This document shows positions 20,573-30,836 of a stretch of DNA of 64,000 nt, piece by piece. The stretch is from Seminavis robusta (taxonomy: Eukaryota; Bacillariophyta; Bacillariophyceae; Naviculales; Naviculaceae): NCBI GenBank assembly GCA_903772945.1, contig CAICTM010000184.1, positions 1-64,000 on the forward strand. The letters run 5' to 3'. Every line of letters starts with the position of its first letter. The first letter of the stretch is position 1. Made by a program: the position numbers and the translations under genes. Below the pieces are notes generated by a model that was not told the DNA's origin, searched no databases, and saw only the letters and a program-made list of their open reading frames with translations.

Positions 20573-20951
20573 GGACCGTCCGACGGTTTTCACTCAGGCT
20601 TTAAAAACGGGCACGACTGACTCAAATCCTGGTTCACGTTAAGGGGTTGTTTTAAGGGGTTGTTTATTTAAGGGGTTGTTTAAGGGGATGTTGAATATTT
20701 AAGGGGTTGTTGTTAGGAGGATGTTTATTGAAGGGGATGTTCATTCGTGATAAGGGGTTGTTGTATGGCGTTTCAATGAAGGCTTAAGGGGTTGTTTCAA
20801 GGACTTATGGGGATGTTCTTATGTTTATTTAAAGGGTTGTTTAAAGGGATGTTGAAGCTTTAAGGGGTGTTTAAGGGGTTGTTTCGAGGATTTTGTCAGT
20901 CGTGGCATTTTGAAGATTTTTAAATCCTGAGTGACAAGCGTCGGACGGTCC
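20573..20951. mobile_element. Foldback/MITE-like element, about 380 bp
   Basis: The ends are inverted repeats. The left arm (20573-20621) and right arm (20895-20951) share GGACCGTCCGACG at the outer end, 32 of 36 outer bases, and CACGACTGAC at the inner end, with one 8-bp length difference. The interior has no coding capacity and is filled by G-rich units. A small non-autonomous element is the best reading. Target duplications were not clear. Confidence 0.8.
20640..20884 (+). repeat. Array of about 14 AAGGGGTTGTT-like units
   Basis: The unit (T)TAAGGGGTTGTT or AAGGGGATGTT recurs about 14 times with spacers of 0-20 bp. It fills almost the whole interior of the foldback element. The spacing is irregular, unlike a microsatellite or a CRISPR array. 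Confidence 0.9.
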
Positions 20952-21432
20952 AGGGGCTGTGGGTTTAGTCGCTCAGAGCATCAAAAGGCAGTGATATGAT
21001 TGGTGGAGAGTGAGTATATGTGTCAGCAACATTTAACAGTACTGACACTTACATGACAGATAACTCTAGAGATAATGTGCTACCAATCCGTACCATTTCG
21101 CGCCTTTTCCTAAAATCGACAAGCCAACATCAAAGATTCCCTTCGACAATGACGGTCAGGAGCGGCATTTCCAACACCAAAAAATTGAACTCGACACCAT
21201 TAGAAACACTCCACCATGACAGGAAACACCACCTTAGTCAACCCATATGCCAGGCAGCCTATTATCCCACAAGGTAATGGAGTAATGGGTCGGCAGAGTC
21301 AGCAGCGAAATTCTCTTCAGAAGAGAGCTTTCGGATTAGCAAGTAAGAGCACAACTGGCAACAACAACAAGAAGAGGAAGAAAGGAGATCAACAAACTCT
21401 GTTTGGCTCAGTCGCTTTTGATCCAGTAAAAG

Positions 21433-21854
21433 TGCAATACACGGCTCTTAGCCTTATTCGCGACTCGATCCTAGATAGGGTTTGAGTTCGACTCATGACT
21501 GAGTCTTTCGTGAATAGTCATTGAGACAGGGTTCTCATGACCGCTAGTCATACTAGGTCGATGGTGAAACATCGCGCTAGATATTTAGCTGGCGTGGAGA
21601 GATTCCACGCTACTAGATAAATGCTAGACGAATCTTCCACGCGTTCCGTTTTTGGATCGTGGAGTGAGTAGGATTGCTACCGCAACCTACTCTATCACAC
21701 TTTACAGTCTCCCACGGGAGTTCAGATCTACGATCCTTTGATTGTGGATATCTCTCGTTGATTAGTTTTCATAGCTTTCTAATCCTCTCATAACTTTCAT
21801 TCTCTCAAACTCAAAACACTCGAAAGATCTTTACACTAGCTTTTAGCGTAGTGC
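21433..21854 (+). repeat. 5' LTR
   Basis: Matches 25500-25913. The 3' halves of the two LTRs are almost identical, while the 5' halves differ by many single-base gaps. The target duplication AAAAG precedes it. Confidence 0.9.
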
Positions 21855-21906
21855 ATTTTGTTAACAAACACAATAGCTTTCAGCTACCCTCAACCTATTC
21901 CTCGCC

Positions 21907-22536
21907 ATGAAGATTGCCAAAGACGCGTACACCAGCTTTGAGTCTAAGCTGCGCGACAAACCAATCCCTCCTCTCATCGACCGCGACGATGAATGCGAAA
22001 TCGATGATTCTCGCTCCACCACCTACAAACTTCGCACTGTTCCAGCAGATGCTGACAGCGCCAAGTACACCTTCAAGGTCCAAATCATCAATGGATCTGA
22101 GACTCCACGTCAAACCATCAAGTGGGCTGGACGTATGGAGAAGGTCTTCATCGGGCTCGCCATTGCTACGCCTGAAGATAAACATAACCTCCTCAAGGAG
22201 ATGACTTCTAGCTCTGCCAAGAGCAGTTACAAATCTAGCTGTGCAGGCCATTGTGAAATACGTTGGAATGCCTTGCGCCAGATTGCAGTCAACACGATTC
22301 CTCCATGCGACGTACGTGGCGGTGAAGACGAAGCCGCTTTCCCAGTACGTTTCCAGGCTGCCTGGAACGGAGCAGCTCAGCCTGCTTTGGACGACACTGA
22401 CATTACGTTTGGCATAAATGCCTGTATCGAAGCGGTCTGTCCCTACAAGGCTCTTGAAAGAAACGCTTCATGCGCCGCAAGATGCGTAAGCCTGCTGATA
22501 TGCTACTCGGGCTTATGTAACAACCTCGTCGGATGA
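21907..22536 (+). CDS. Retrotransposon gag-like protein
   Basis: An open frame of 209 residues follows the 5' LTR by about 50 bp, the expected place for gag. The first 120 residues (MKIAKDAYTSFESKLRDKP onward; KWAGRMEKVFIGLAIATPED) look like a helical capsid-type domain. The end drifts into cysteine-containing sequence after about residue 180, which suggests that the true frame has been lost there. No CCHC zinc knuckle was seen. It is probably non-functional in its present form. Confidence 0.6.
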   Translation: MKIAKDAYTSFESKLRDKPIPPLIDRDDECEIDDSRSTTYKLRTVPADADSAKYTFKVQIINGSETPRQTIKWAGRMEKVFIGLAIATPEDKHNLLKEMTSSSAKSSYKSSCAGHCEIRWNALRQIAVNTIPPCDVRGGEDEAAFPVRFQAAWNGAAQPALDDTDITFGINACIEAVCPYKALERNASCAARCVSLLICYSGLCNNLVG

Positions 22537-23477
22537 ATGCCGATGAACTTCCCGTCTACCACCTTTTGGACCCAACCAAACATTGAACCAATGACGAAGT
22601 CATTGACATTGTTTGTCATGGAATTCACGCTCGTGGATGAAGAAAATGACGAACACGACTTCATCGTTTCTCAGCTCCTATCGGAGAAACCATTGATTTG
22701 CGAAGCATGGAATCCTCGAAGACTTTGACAAGGGCGGTGATGCCAAGCAAGCTCCTTCGAAGAAGAACAACAGCAAGAGTACAAGTCACTCGCAACAACG
22801 ACCACTCTTCCAAGAACGAGAAAAATGGTGCGACTACACGAGTCCAGCACTCACAACACGCTGACTGCATGACTCTGAGAAGCTCAAGGCCAAGTCTCAG
22901 TCCTCGTTGACAACGATACAAGCCAGCGTACAACAAGAACAAGACTTGGAACAAAGTCGACGACGCCAAGTCTACACCAAGAAGGAACCTTCTGTCCTTA
23001 TGAAGAAGGTTCCAACGTGCGGTCAAGGCTGATCGCAAGAAGAAAAGCGAAGTACCATGTTGCCAAGCGCAAAGAACGACTCGACAACGAGGACGATCCT
23101 CTGTTGGATCCATCAACATGATGACAAGAAAATGGCTGCGTTGACAAGGCGCTTGCCGAATTCGACTTCAATCATTCGGATGGAGAGATCTCCGTCTGAA
23201 ATTAGGCCAGGATGATGTCAACGGAACATGTTCCGATTTCTCATAACAAGTGATGAATATATCACTAAATAGTAAACAAGATTTGTTTGCAACTAATGAA
23301 GTCTACGGCAAATTAATAATTGCTAGCAACTGCTCAACTAGATCTGACGATCTGTTCAGCATCGTTAACTTCTTCCATGGCCAATCACACTCGTAACGTC
23401 GCAAGACAGAGACCTCAAACATCGCATGTAGATTTAACAAGCGAGAAAGGGAACAAAACCCGTTACACTCTGTGCTT

Positions 23478-24440
23478 ACTGGATACAGGAGCATCCGGAA
23501 CTTTAATTACTCAAACTCATGCTAAGAGTTTACTCATGAAGAATCATGGGGGCGTCCAACTTACGGATGCTTCTATTAAGGAATTGAAACCCGCACGAAG
23601 TGTAAGGGCACACTCTGATTCCTGAGTTCCAGAAATAGAATTATGATGAAATTTACACGTCACCAAGAACTTGGGGGCGTGACATGATCATAGGTCAAGA
23701 CACTCTCTGACCTAAGAATCAAGTTTGATTTCACTACCATGTCAATGGGGTGGAACAGCATATTTTTCCCTGCGAAAGATGCCATACCGATGAGAAGAGA
23801 AACTTCTCCATTCCTGATCCTGCAGCTGTCAGCGAGAATGCAGATAGTCTAAGAAGATTCTTGATGCAAATACGAGTAAACTGACTTAAGGCAGGTTGCC
23901 AGAGTCGAAATCAGTTAAAAAGAAGAGCAAGAACGCCTCATTCTTTACTCAAGTCTCACAGGTCGAGCGTACTTTGGAGAGTTGCAATGTGACGACTAGA
24001 AGTAGAATTCGTCCCGACGCTAAATCCTATTATACTAGGGCTCACCCTTCTCCACGGTCCATACCAACATCTCAAGACAGAGATTGAAGTCTCTGCAAGG
24101 CCAGGAGTACTTAAAAAGATAACTGTTCCGAGTGGACGGCACCAACTTTTATCATTCCCAGAAAGATGGATCTGTACGATTCATCTCTGATTTCCGGGAA
24201 CTGAACAAAGGATTAAGCGGAAGCCTTATCCTATCCCAAAAATACAGGACATGCTCTTGAATCTAGATGGATTCAAGTACGCTACTAGTCTAGACCTGAA
24301 CATGGACACTATCAACTCGAGCTGTCACCTCACTCGAAGCAACTCTGTACCATCGTACTCCCGTGGGAAGCAAGTACCAGAGGTTGCCAATGGGCCTATG
24401 TATATTGTCCCGACATCTTCCAAAAGGAGAAAACACGCAT
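23478..24440 (+). pseudogene. Broken pol region: aspartic protease and reverse transcriptase remnants
   Basis: A protease active-site motif (LLDTGASGTLI) lies at about 23478-23510. Reverse transcriptase motifs follow at 24165-24300: DGSVRFISDFRELNK, then in another frame KRKPYPIPKIQDM and YATSLDLNM. These are Ty3/gypsy-type blocks. At least several one-base frame changes separate them. RNase H and integrase could not be traced with confidence between 24440 and 25270, although the spacing leaves room for them. Confidence 0.75.
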
Positions 24441-25275
24441 GCATGACTTAGAAAATGTCGTGGATAATTGATGATCACATCATCCTAACTGACGACGAAT
24501 CTAGTAGATCGCGTTGATAGTTAGATGAATCCTTTCCAAAGACTTCAAAAAGTCGGATTAAAATCAAACTACCAAGGCTTCTTCGAAAGAAGAGAACTTG
24601 TAGTTCTGGCTGCTGGATTACCTGAGAAGGAATCCAACCTTTAACTAAAAGGACAATATGATGCGATCCAGCATATCGCTCCTCCTATCGAACAGGAAAG
24701 AACTTCTGGATTCATTGGACCAATAAACCACCAACCATCGTTCTAAAACAGACGTAGGGTTACCCAGTACACATGACCGGCTGAGGTTGTCATTGACAGA
24801 GAACGTGATTCCCGCGTAGAGGTCGAGAGACTCTCCGGGATGAAATGGACTTCGTTCGCAAGTTCACCGGTCAATCCGTGACAAGATATCACAACATCCG
24901 TTTCGAAGCAAAACTGGACAGTACACAAAGGAACACGTCAGCCAACGACTTAATCCAAGAAAACAACGATAGGAGAGAACGGCACACGTGTCCCTCATCA
25001 AAACCATGTCACCGATACCTTAGGATTCATCAGTATCAGCACCGCAAAGATCCGGTCAGCCAAAGCACAGGTCCTTACCACACAGACGAGTCATAAACAA
25101 TTGGACTGTACGGCTCCGACCACTACCGCACAATAGCGGACAGTCTACAAGACTTGGAACATAAGGTATTATACACATACAAGCTGATCCCTTGTAGGAT
25201 TGCCATCGTGCGACGCACATGTCTACATCCAATCTCCGGTGAGTGCCCGCCACTTTAATTCATATGTTCTCCTTG

Positions 25276-25455
25276 TCGACTTTGTCCTTGTGCCTTCCGT
25301 TGACCCTTGTCAGGGGCGAATTCAATACACAGCTCTTAGCCTTATTCGCGACTCGATCCTAGTAGGGTTTGAGTTCGACTATGACTGAGTCTTTCGTGAA
25401 TTAGTCATTGAGACAGGGTCTCAATGACCGCTAGTCATACTACGCGCGATGGGCG
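25276..25455 (+). repeat. Tandem duplicate of the polypurine tract and 3' LTR start
   Basis: The stretch CTTCCGTTGACCCTTGT-CAGGGGCG plus the first 130 or so bases of the LTR is repeated imperfectly starting near 25458, where it leads into the full 3' LTR. Differences are mainly one-base gaps. Either replication slippage or unpolished consensus sequence could explain it. Confidence 0.75.
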
Positions 25456-25499
25456 TTGTCCGACTGATGTCGTGCTTCCGTGACCTTGTAGGGGCGCAA

Positions 25500-25913
25500 T
25501 GCAATACACGGCTTTAGCCTTATTCGCGACCGATCCTGATAGGGTTTGAGTTCGACTATGGACTGAGTCTTCGTGAATAGTTCATTGAGACAGGGTTCTA
25601 ATACGCTAGTACTAGTCGTGGTGAACATCGCTCTAGATATTTAGCTGGCGTTGGAGTCTTCCACGCTACTAGATAAATGCTAGACGAATCTTCCACGCGT
25701 TTCGTTGTTTTTGGATCGTGGAGTGAGTAGGATTGCTACCGCAACCTACTCTATCACACTTTACAGTCTCCCGCGGGAGTTCAGATCTACGATCCTTTGA
25801 TTGTGGATCTGTCTCGTTGATTAGTTTTCATAGCTTTCTAATCCTCTCATAACTTTCATTCTCTCAAACTCAAAACACTCGAAAGATCTTTACACTAGCT
25901 TTTAGCGTAGTGC
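25500..25913 (+). repeat. 3' LTR
   Basis: Partner of 21433-21854. It ends GTAGTGC and is followed at 25914-25918 by AAAAG, the second copy of the target duplication. Confidence 0.9.
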
Positions 25914-28900
25914 AAAAGACTGCAAGACCTGCCGCTCGCAGATCCGTCGAATGCAGGGAGTTTGTGAGCCTGAATACAAGAAAGCACATCACAAACTGTG
26001 TCCCAAGAACACAAAAACCAAAGGAATCACCGTCACACAGCAAACAATGGAGAGTAGAGAGGAGGAGAAGCGCCTCCAAGAACACTTTGCCAAACCCCTT
26101 GAAGACCATGAAAAGGGAAGTGGAAAGAACATGAGCAAGGAATCAGTGGCTAAGTTCTTGGAACCAAGGAAAAAGGCCCCACAACCTCAACAAAAAACAG
26201 TGAGCAAGGAATGTACTCAGCAATCAACTGCTTTGGAATCGACTAACCTTCCCATGACCCGTGATCAACTCTGCGCTGAAGTGACCAAACTGGTGAAGGA
26301 CTCCTCATTCTGCAAGCAACACAAGAACAAAAATCCTCCCATCGCAATGATGGCACTTGCTGAGATCATCACTCAACAGATAAGGCGTGGCCACTTCGAG
26401 TCTCATTTTGAGGGCTTAACAATGATCGTTCCCGAAAAACAGAACTGTGTCGACCCACATTACCACTCCATTACAGGGCAGAAGATGCTTCTGGTTGACT
26501 GGATCCGATATGGTGTTGAAGTCCCCTGCCCAGATGCCGCTTGTGGTGGGAAGCTAGCAAACTATCGAACCAATTACTCCAAGAACAAGACACTGTTTCC
26601 AATCTTTGGGCTTGAAGGAGCACCGACTTGGTGCATTGTAATGTCTATGCATTGCCCTTGCTGTAAGAGAAGATACGATGCCAATTCATCCCACATTCTT
26701 GCATCGATTCCTTCCTTTGCTGCCAACCAATACCCGGTCGAATTGAAATATGCCCTCAACAACAAGAACAGTCACATATCACGTACTGCCACAGAAGCCT
26801 TTGAATCCATTATGTTGACCTATGGCAATGGCGAACTATGCAGTCGCTTGTTGTATTCGGCAATCAATAAGGATTACATTAAAAGAATTACATCATACTA
26901 TTCTTTTCGTAAATTCAAGAAGCAACTGTCGGTCGACTTCCAGCCAGAGGCTTACATTCAAAAGGATGGGCAATTCATGAGACTGTATCCTCCCCACGGA
27001 GAGACCATTCGCGATTTTTATGATGAGGCTTCTTCCTCTACTTGGAATGCTTGGGGCATAAGTGACCATGACAGGCACACCAGAGAAATCCAATCTGTCA
27101 AATGCGATGAGATCTTCTGCCAGGACCATACCTTCCAAGCTGTGAAGAATTACCAGAAAAGCATCAAGGCAGTAGCAGTTTGGGATGTCGGAACAGCTAC
27201 TGGTGAAATCGCAAGTGCTGTGCTTGTTCCCACAACTCAAACAAAACACCACAGCCATGCAGCCATACAATTGGCAAAGAGGAGCGACTTCAATCCAAAA
27301 GCAATGTACAGTGATACTTGGCCCAATAAGAAAGAGTATTGGCAAACTCGCTCTATTCCCTTCATTGGAAGGTAGGCTTGGTCTGTTTCATTTTGAAAAG
27401 AGGATCATTAGCACCATGAGGAAGCGACACATTGATTACTTGGACGCAATTTCAGATCTCTTGTCATGTCTTTATGTTTGCTCACCAGATGATTTCGAAA
27501 GCTTCCTCCGTGCACTGAAAAATGGTACCTTGTCGGGTAAGAAGATGTCGACACAGGACATCACCGATTTACGGGGAACCAAACTGTTCAGAGACCGGTA
27601 TGCCAAATACCTTCGAAAGAAAATGCAAGAGCCACAAACAATGGTGCTCATGCTGGATGAGTGGTACCGGCGCTATCATGTACCAGTGGATGACAACGAT
27701 GAATCGAGGGGAAGACTTGATCCAGTGAAGAATATTGCCCTGTTCACCAGTGAAACAAAAACAGCCATTCAGAACTGCAAGGAGAAAACAATCTATTTGG
27801 CTGACCCTTTGCCACTCCAGGATATGTATGGCATTATCTCACCTTCACCGAATGCAAAACATGACCTTCCAGAATACTTATCCAAACGGGGAGAGTCGAA
27901 GCTAGAGTGCTTTCACGACAGGTTTGCCCATTTTGCAAATGGAGGAATGAGGAGAACCTTAGCTGACAACCTCAACCTTTGTGGCACTGCAAGGTACAAC
28001 CTTGCGATTCGGCACAAAAGAAGGATAATGGCACTGCCAAGTGAGCAAAGGAAACTCATCCCAGCCGGATGGGAGAAAATCGTCCCATACTGGAATCATG
28101 CAGAGCTTACATTTATCAACAAGATGGCCGCTTCTGTTGGTGCCATGGCGCCATTTCCAAATCCTGAAATATTGCCGCCTGATAATGGGGAGAGATTCTT
28201 CTCCGAGTACTTGTTGGCTTTCCAGCCATCGAAACAAACATACAATCAAAATGATGAGTGCTTGTGCCGAAGCTGCACGATCGAACAACAACAACCAGTC
28301 AACGTATCACCGCCGGATTCGAATTCTCCAAAACGTCGTCTTCAAATCGCCAACAACCCAACGACTACTACCAATATAACTGCCGCGGCAACAAACAACA
28401 ATGTAAGTACTGTAACTCAGCGAAGGCAACAGCTGGCTCCGCCGCCGCGACAACAACAGCAACGACCGATTCAAATTCAAATTCAAATTCAAATTCAACA
28501 AACGTACCCAATCCAAATGCTGGCTCCGCTCCTCCCTGCTTTCCCTCCCGTCTATCTGCCACCGCAAAGAGGTTGCTGCGTTCCCTATGTGTCATGGTTG
28601 ACACATCGAAATGGGAGGCCACCACATGATCCGCAGTGTCGATATCGATTGCATGGGTATGCAGTTTCTTACTAGTAGTAGATTGATAATGATTATAGTG
28701 GCCTGGTAAAATGGAAGTGGTGCACCGGGAGAGAAAATGGGAAACTGGGCAAAATTAGTGGAACAAATTTGAATTCTTGTCGTTAGCTCCTTTGCTGACA
28801 CTTCCGATACCGGTTTGACTTAAAGAGGTGGGGGAGATGACCGAGGAGTTAACGGAATTGTTGGTTTCTTGCAATCTCCCCCTTCCTCCTAAGTACGTTG

Positions 28901-29336
28901 AGTGTGCAGACTCGGTCACATAGGATGGCTGACTTGAAAAAGTCGGAACCTGGAATCTAACCCTCTCCCTCCTCCTCTCTTTTCTCCCCTCCCCTCCGCC
29001 CCCCCTCCACCCTGCCTTACCCCCCTAAAAAATTAGCAAAGGTTGTCTCGTTTGTGTGGACCGGTGGTCGGCAGGCGAGCATGCGCTCCATGGTGGGACT
29101 CATTAGCCCCGTGTCCGGATGCGTCCAGAAAAAGGGACGATTGTCCAGATATTTCAGTTCTACTTTGGAGATAGGCAAGACAAGAGGCGTCGAACCTACG
29201 ATTGCATTCAAAACCGATTCTTGAGGCTCGCCGCCAGACCCTCTTCCTGCAAGCACCACAACACAAAATATTTTGATCTACCGGTGCGCCACGAAGACTC
29301 CGATCAGCACAAGCAGAGAGCACAAGCAGCGAGAGC

Positions 29337-29362
29337 GGGAACGGGAACGGGAACGGGAACGG
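29337..29362 (+). repeat. GGGAAC hexanucleotide microsatellite
   Basis: Four and a third perfect copies of GGGAAC. On the opposite strand it would encode alternating Pro-Phe. Confidence 0.9.
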
Positions 29363-29403
29363 TATCATCGCGAGGGAACGGACGGCATGAGTGAGCAGGC
29401 TTA

Positions 29404-29513
29404 CTCTTGTGCTACTAGAATCACAACTTCCCCATTCATCGTGCCGCTTCCTATCACAGTGGGAGGTGATGGGAAGTGGTATTAAGGAGGTTGTGATTCT
29501 AGCAGCACAAGAG
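29404..29513. repeat. Hairpin with 24-bp arms
   Basis: The arms 29404-29427 and 29490-29513 are reverse complements with one mismatch (outer sequence CTCTTGTGCT). The 62-nt spacer contains a smaller hairpin (ATCAC...GTGAT). It could be a short foldback element or a structured RNA. Confidence 0.85.
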
Positions 29514-29560
29514 CATCGCAGCTTTTCTTTTCTTGTCTTGTCCAAGACCGCTTGCGAGTG

Positions 29561-29722
29561 CTCCTGGCTCCTCCTGCAGCTATTCTCGTCATCGGTGCTC
29601 TCTGTTCTGCTCTCCTCTCCGGCATGCTCCGTGCTCTTTGCGAATATTGGCTCATGGCTCCTCCTGTGGCTCTTCTTGTCCATGGTGCTCTCTGTTCTGC
29701 TTTCCGAGATTCTCTTTGCGAG
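29561..29722. repeat. 90-bp imperfect tandem duplication
   Basis: CTCCTGGCTCCTCCTG at 29561 and CTCATGGCTCCTCCTG at 29651 start two related units. Both contain TGGTGCTCTCTGTTCTGC or a one-base variant. The second unit lacks about 14 bases. A partial unit may precede the first. Confidence 0.75.
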
Positions 29723-29836
29723 TCTTCAGCCAAGGGTGACACGGCTGCCGCTGCCCTTTGCTCGGGTACGGTACCGGCACCTGGTAGCTCCTAGCTCCAT
29801 GTGGGAAGAGAAAGTGAGACAGCTCGACTCTTGCAA

Positions 29837-30046
29837 CATGGCTCATGGACAAAGACTTCGAGATGCATAGGTCCGGAGCCTTGCTAGCACTTTGGTTGAG
29901 GTATTATGAGTCCAGTTGGTCCCTGCTTCTCACCATTTCTTTCTTTCTTCCGAGAAGCAGGGACCAACTGGACTCATAATACCTCAACCAAAGTGCTAGC
30001 AAGGCTCCGGACCTATGCATCTCGAAGTCTTTGTCCATGAGCCATG
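29837..30046. repeat. Perfect inverted repeat, 95-bp arms, 20-nt loop
   Basis: Positions 29837-29931 are the exact reverse complement of 29952-30046. The loop (29932-29951) is pyrimidine-rich. Beyond the outer ends a weaker match continues for about a dozen bases (CGACTCTT). A transcript would form one uninterrupted 95-bp duplex. Confidence 0.97.
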
Positions 30047-30836
30047 CTCTAAGAGTCGAGTCGTCTCATGGCTGAAACAACTCTTCATCCCAGAGCACCC
30101 ATTAATGTGCGATGCATCTAACAGCAATACAGCAATCTGCTGCCTTGGACCAATGTTCAGGTCCCCGCTGCCACCATCATCATGTCAACATCAACGTTCT
30201 TGACAATGGCCCACCAGTACTTTGCACATTTGTCCATGAAAACCACAGTTTGGACCACTTTGCCCCAGCAACCACTGTTACTCCAGCAGTTCCGTAGAGA
30301 CGCATCCATCAAGATGCAGTCGATCTGTCCAGCAGTGCTCGGCCGTACTATCGTACTGGCACAAGCTAGAAATGCGATTTTTAAGTTCGCTACAAACCAA
30401 TAACACGTAAATAGAAACACAATGATCAGCAACCCGCCGTGTGATTAAGTCGTACTATATAGCCAGCCATAGCACATCAGGTTCCCGAAGGATTGGCTCT
30501 TGAATCAATTTTTGGCTTCCCCGGCGTCAACTTCGTTCGCCTGATGCGACTGGAACCAAGCATCTTCCGAGCTACATAATAGTAGCAAGATCTGCATGCA
30601 CGTGGCCCCTATCAAGGTCACGGTTGTCCACGGTTGTCCGACTGACTTCCTCCAGGTTTCAGATTCTCAACGATGCCATGACCAGCTTCCTCGGTTTCGA
30701 AAACACTGCGATTCGAATCGATTTGACAAGATAGAGGGAAATGATGCATCCCCGAGGGTGGCAGAACACTCAAGCAGGCTGAGCTAGCAAGTTCAGAGCT
30801 GAGCTGGATAATCAGAAGTTTGCCGAACACCCATTT

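Larger units (their letters stand above)
21433..25913 (+). mobile_element. Ty3/gypsy-type LTR retrotransposon, nested insertion
   Basis: LTRs of 422 bp (21433-21854) and 414 bp (25500-25913) begin TGCAATACAC and end GCGTAGTGC. The duplication AAAAG flanks the element at 21428-21432 and 25914-25918. Internally the order is a gag-like frame, an aspartic protease motif (LLDTGASG) and reverse transcriptase of Ty3/gypsy kind (FISDFRELNK, then KPYPIP). The pol region has many one-base frame changes. The element sits in the same orientation as the transposase gene it splits. A duplicated piece of the 3' LTR start lies at 25276-25455. Confidence 0.9.
21216..28675 (+). pseudogene. DUF6729-like DDE transposase gene, split by a retrotransposon and frameshifted
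   Basis: The reading frame starts at the ATG at 21216. It is interrupted after base 21432 by the LTR element and resumes at 25919 in phase (the codon G+AC is rebuilt). Before the break is a Lys-rich N-terminus. After it come a CxxC...H...C zinc motif (CKTCRSQ), a zinc-ribbon region with CPDAACGG and CPCC of DUF6729 type, and an RNase H-like core with CQDHTFQ and YSDTWP as likely catalytic aspartates. A TAG stop occurs at about 27373. The downstream frame continues with RLGLFHF and the block ESKLECFHDRFAHF with the likely catalytic Glu. The frame change is explained by four extra bases (GTAG) near 27371. The tail is Gln/Thr-rich with an ATTCAA microsatellite. No terminal repeats of this element were found. 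The DDE superfamily is not settled. Confidence 0.8.
28676..30836. other. Gene-free repeat-rich zone
   Basis: No gene is supported over 2.1 kb. The interval holds a pyrimidine tract (28970-29030), a GGGAAC hexamer run, a 24-bp arm hairpin, a 90-bp imperfect tandem duplication and a perfect 95-bp inverted repeat. Hydrophobic open frames at 29391-29870 run through the repeats and are not considered genes. Confidence 0.6.

Noticed and set aside
20640-20884. CRISPR array or telomere-like repeat
   Set aside because: The units are 11-13 bp, degenerate and irregularly spaced with no unique spacers, and lie in a eukaryotic context. They are not TTAGGG-type and are enclosed by inverted repeats.
27185-27375. 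Programmed ribosomal frameshift in the DUF6729-like transposase
   Set aside because: There is no slippery heptamer near the stop. A four-base GTAG duplication accounts for the change, and the gene is already split by an insertion.
29391-29870. Hydrophobic 159-codon open frame as a membrane protein gene
   Set aside because: It runs through the hairpin arm and the 90-bp tandem duplication, and no conserved feature is seen. The hydrophobicity comes from CTC/CTG/TTC-rich sequence.
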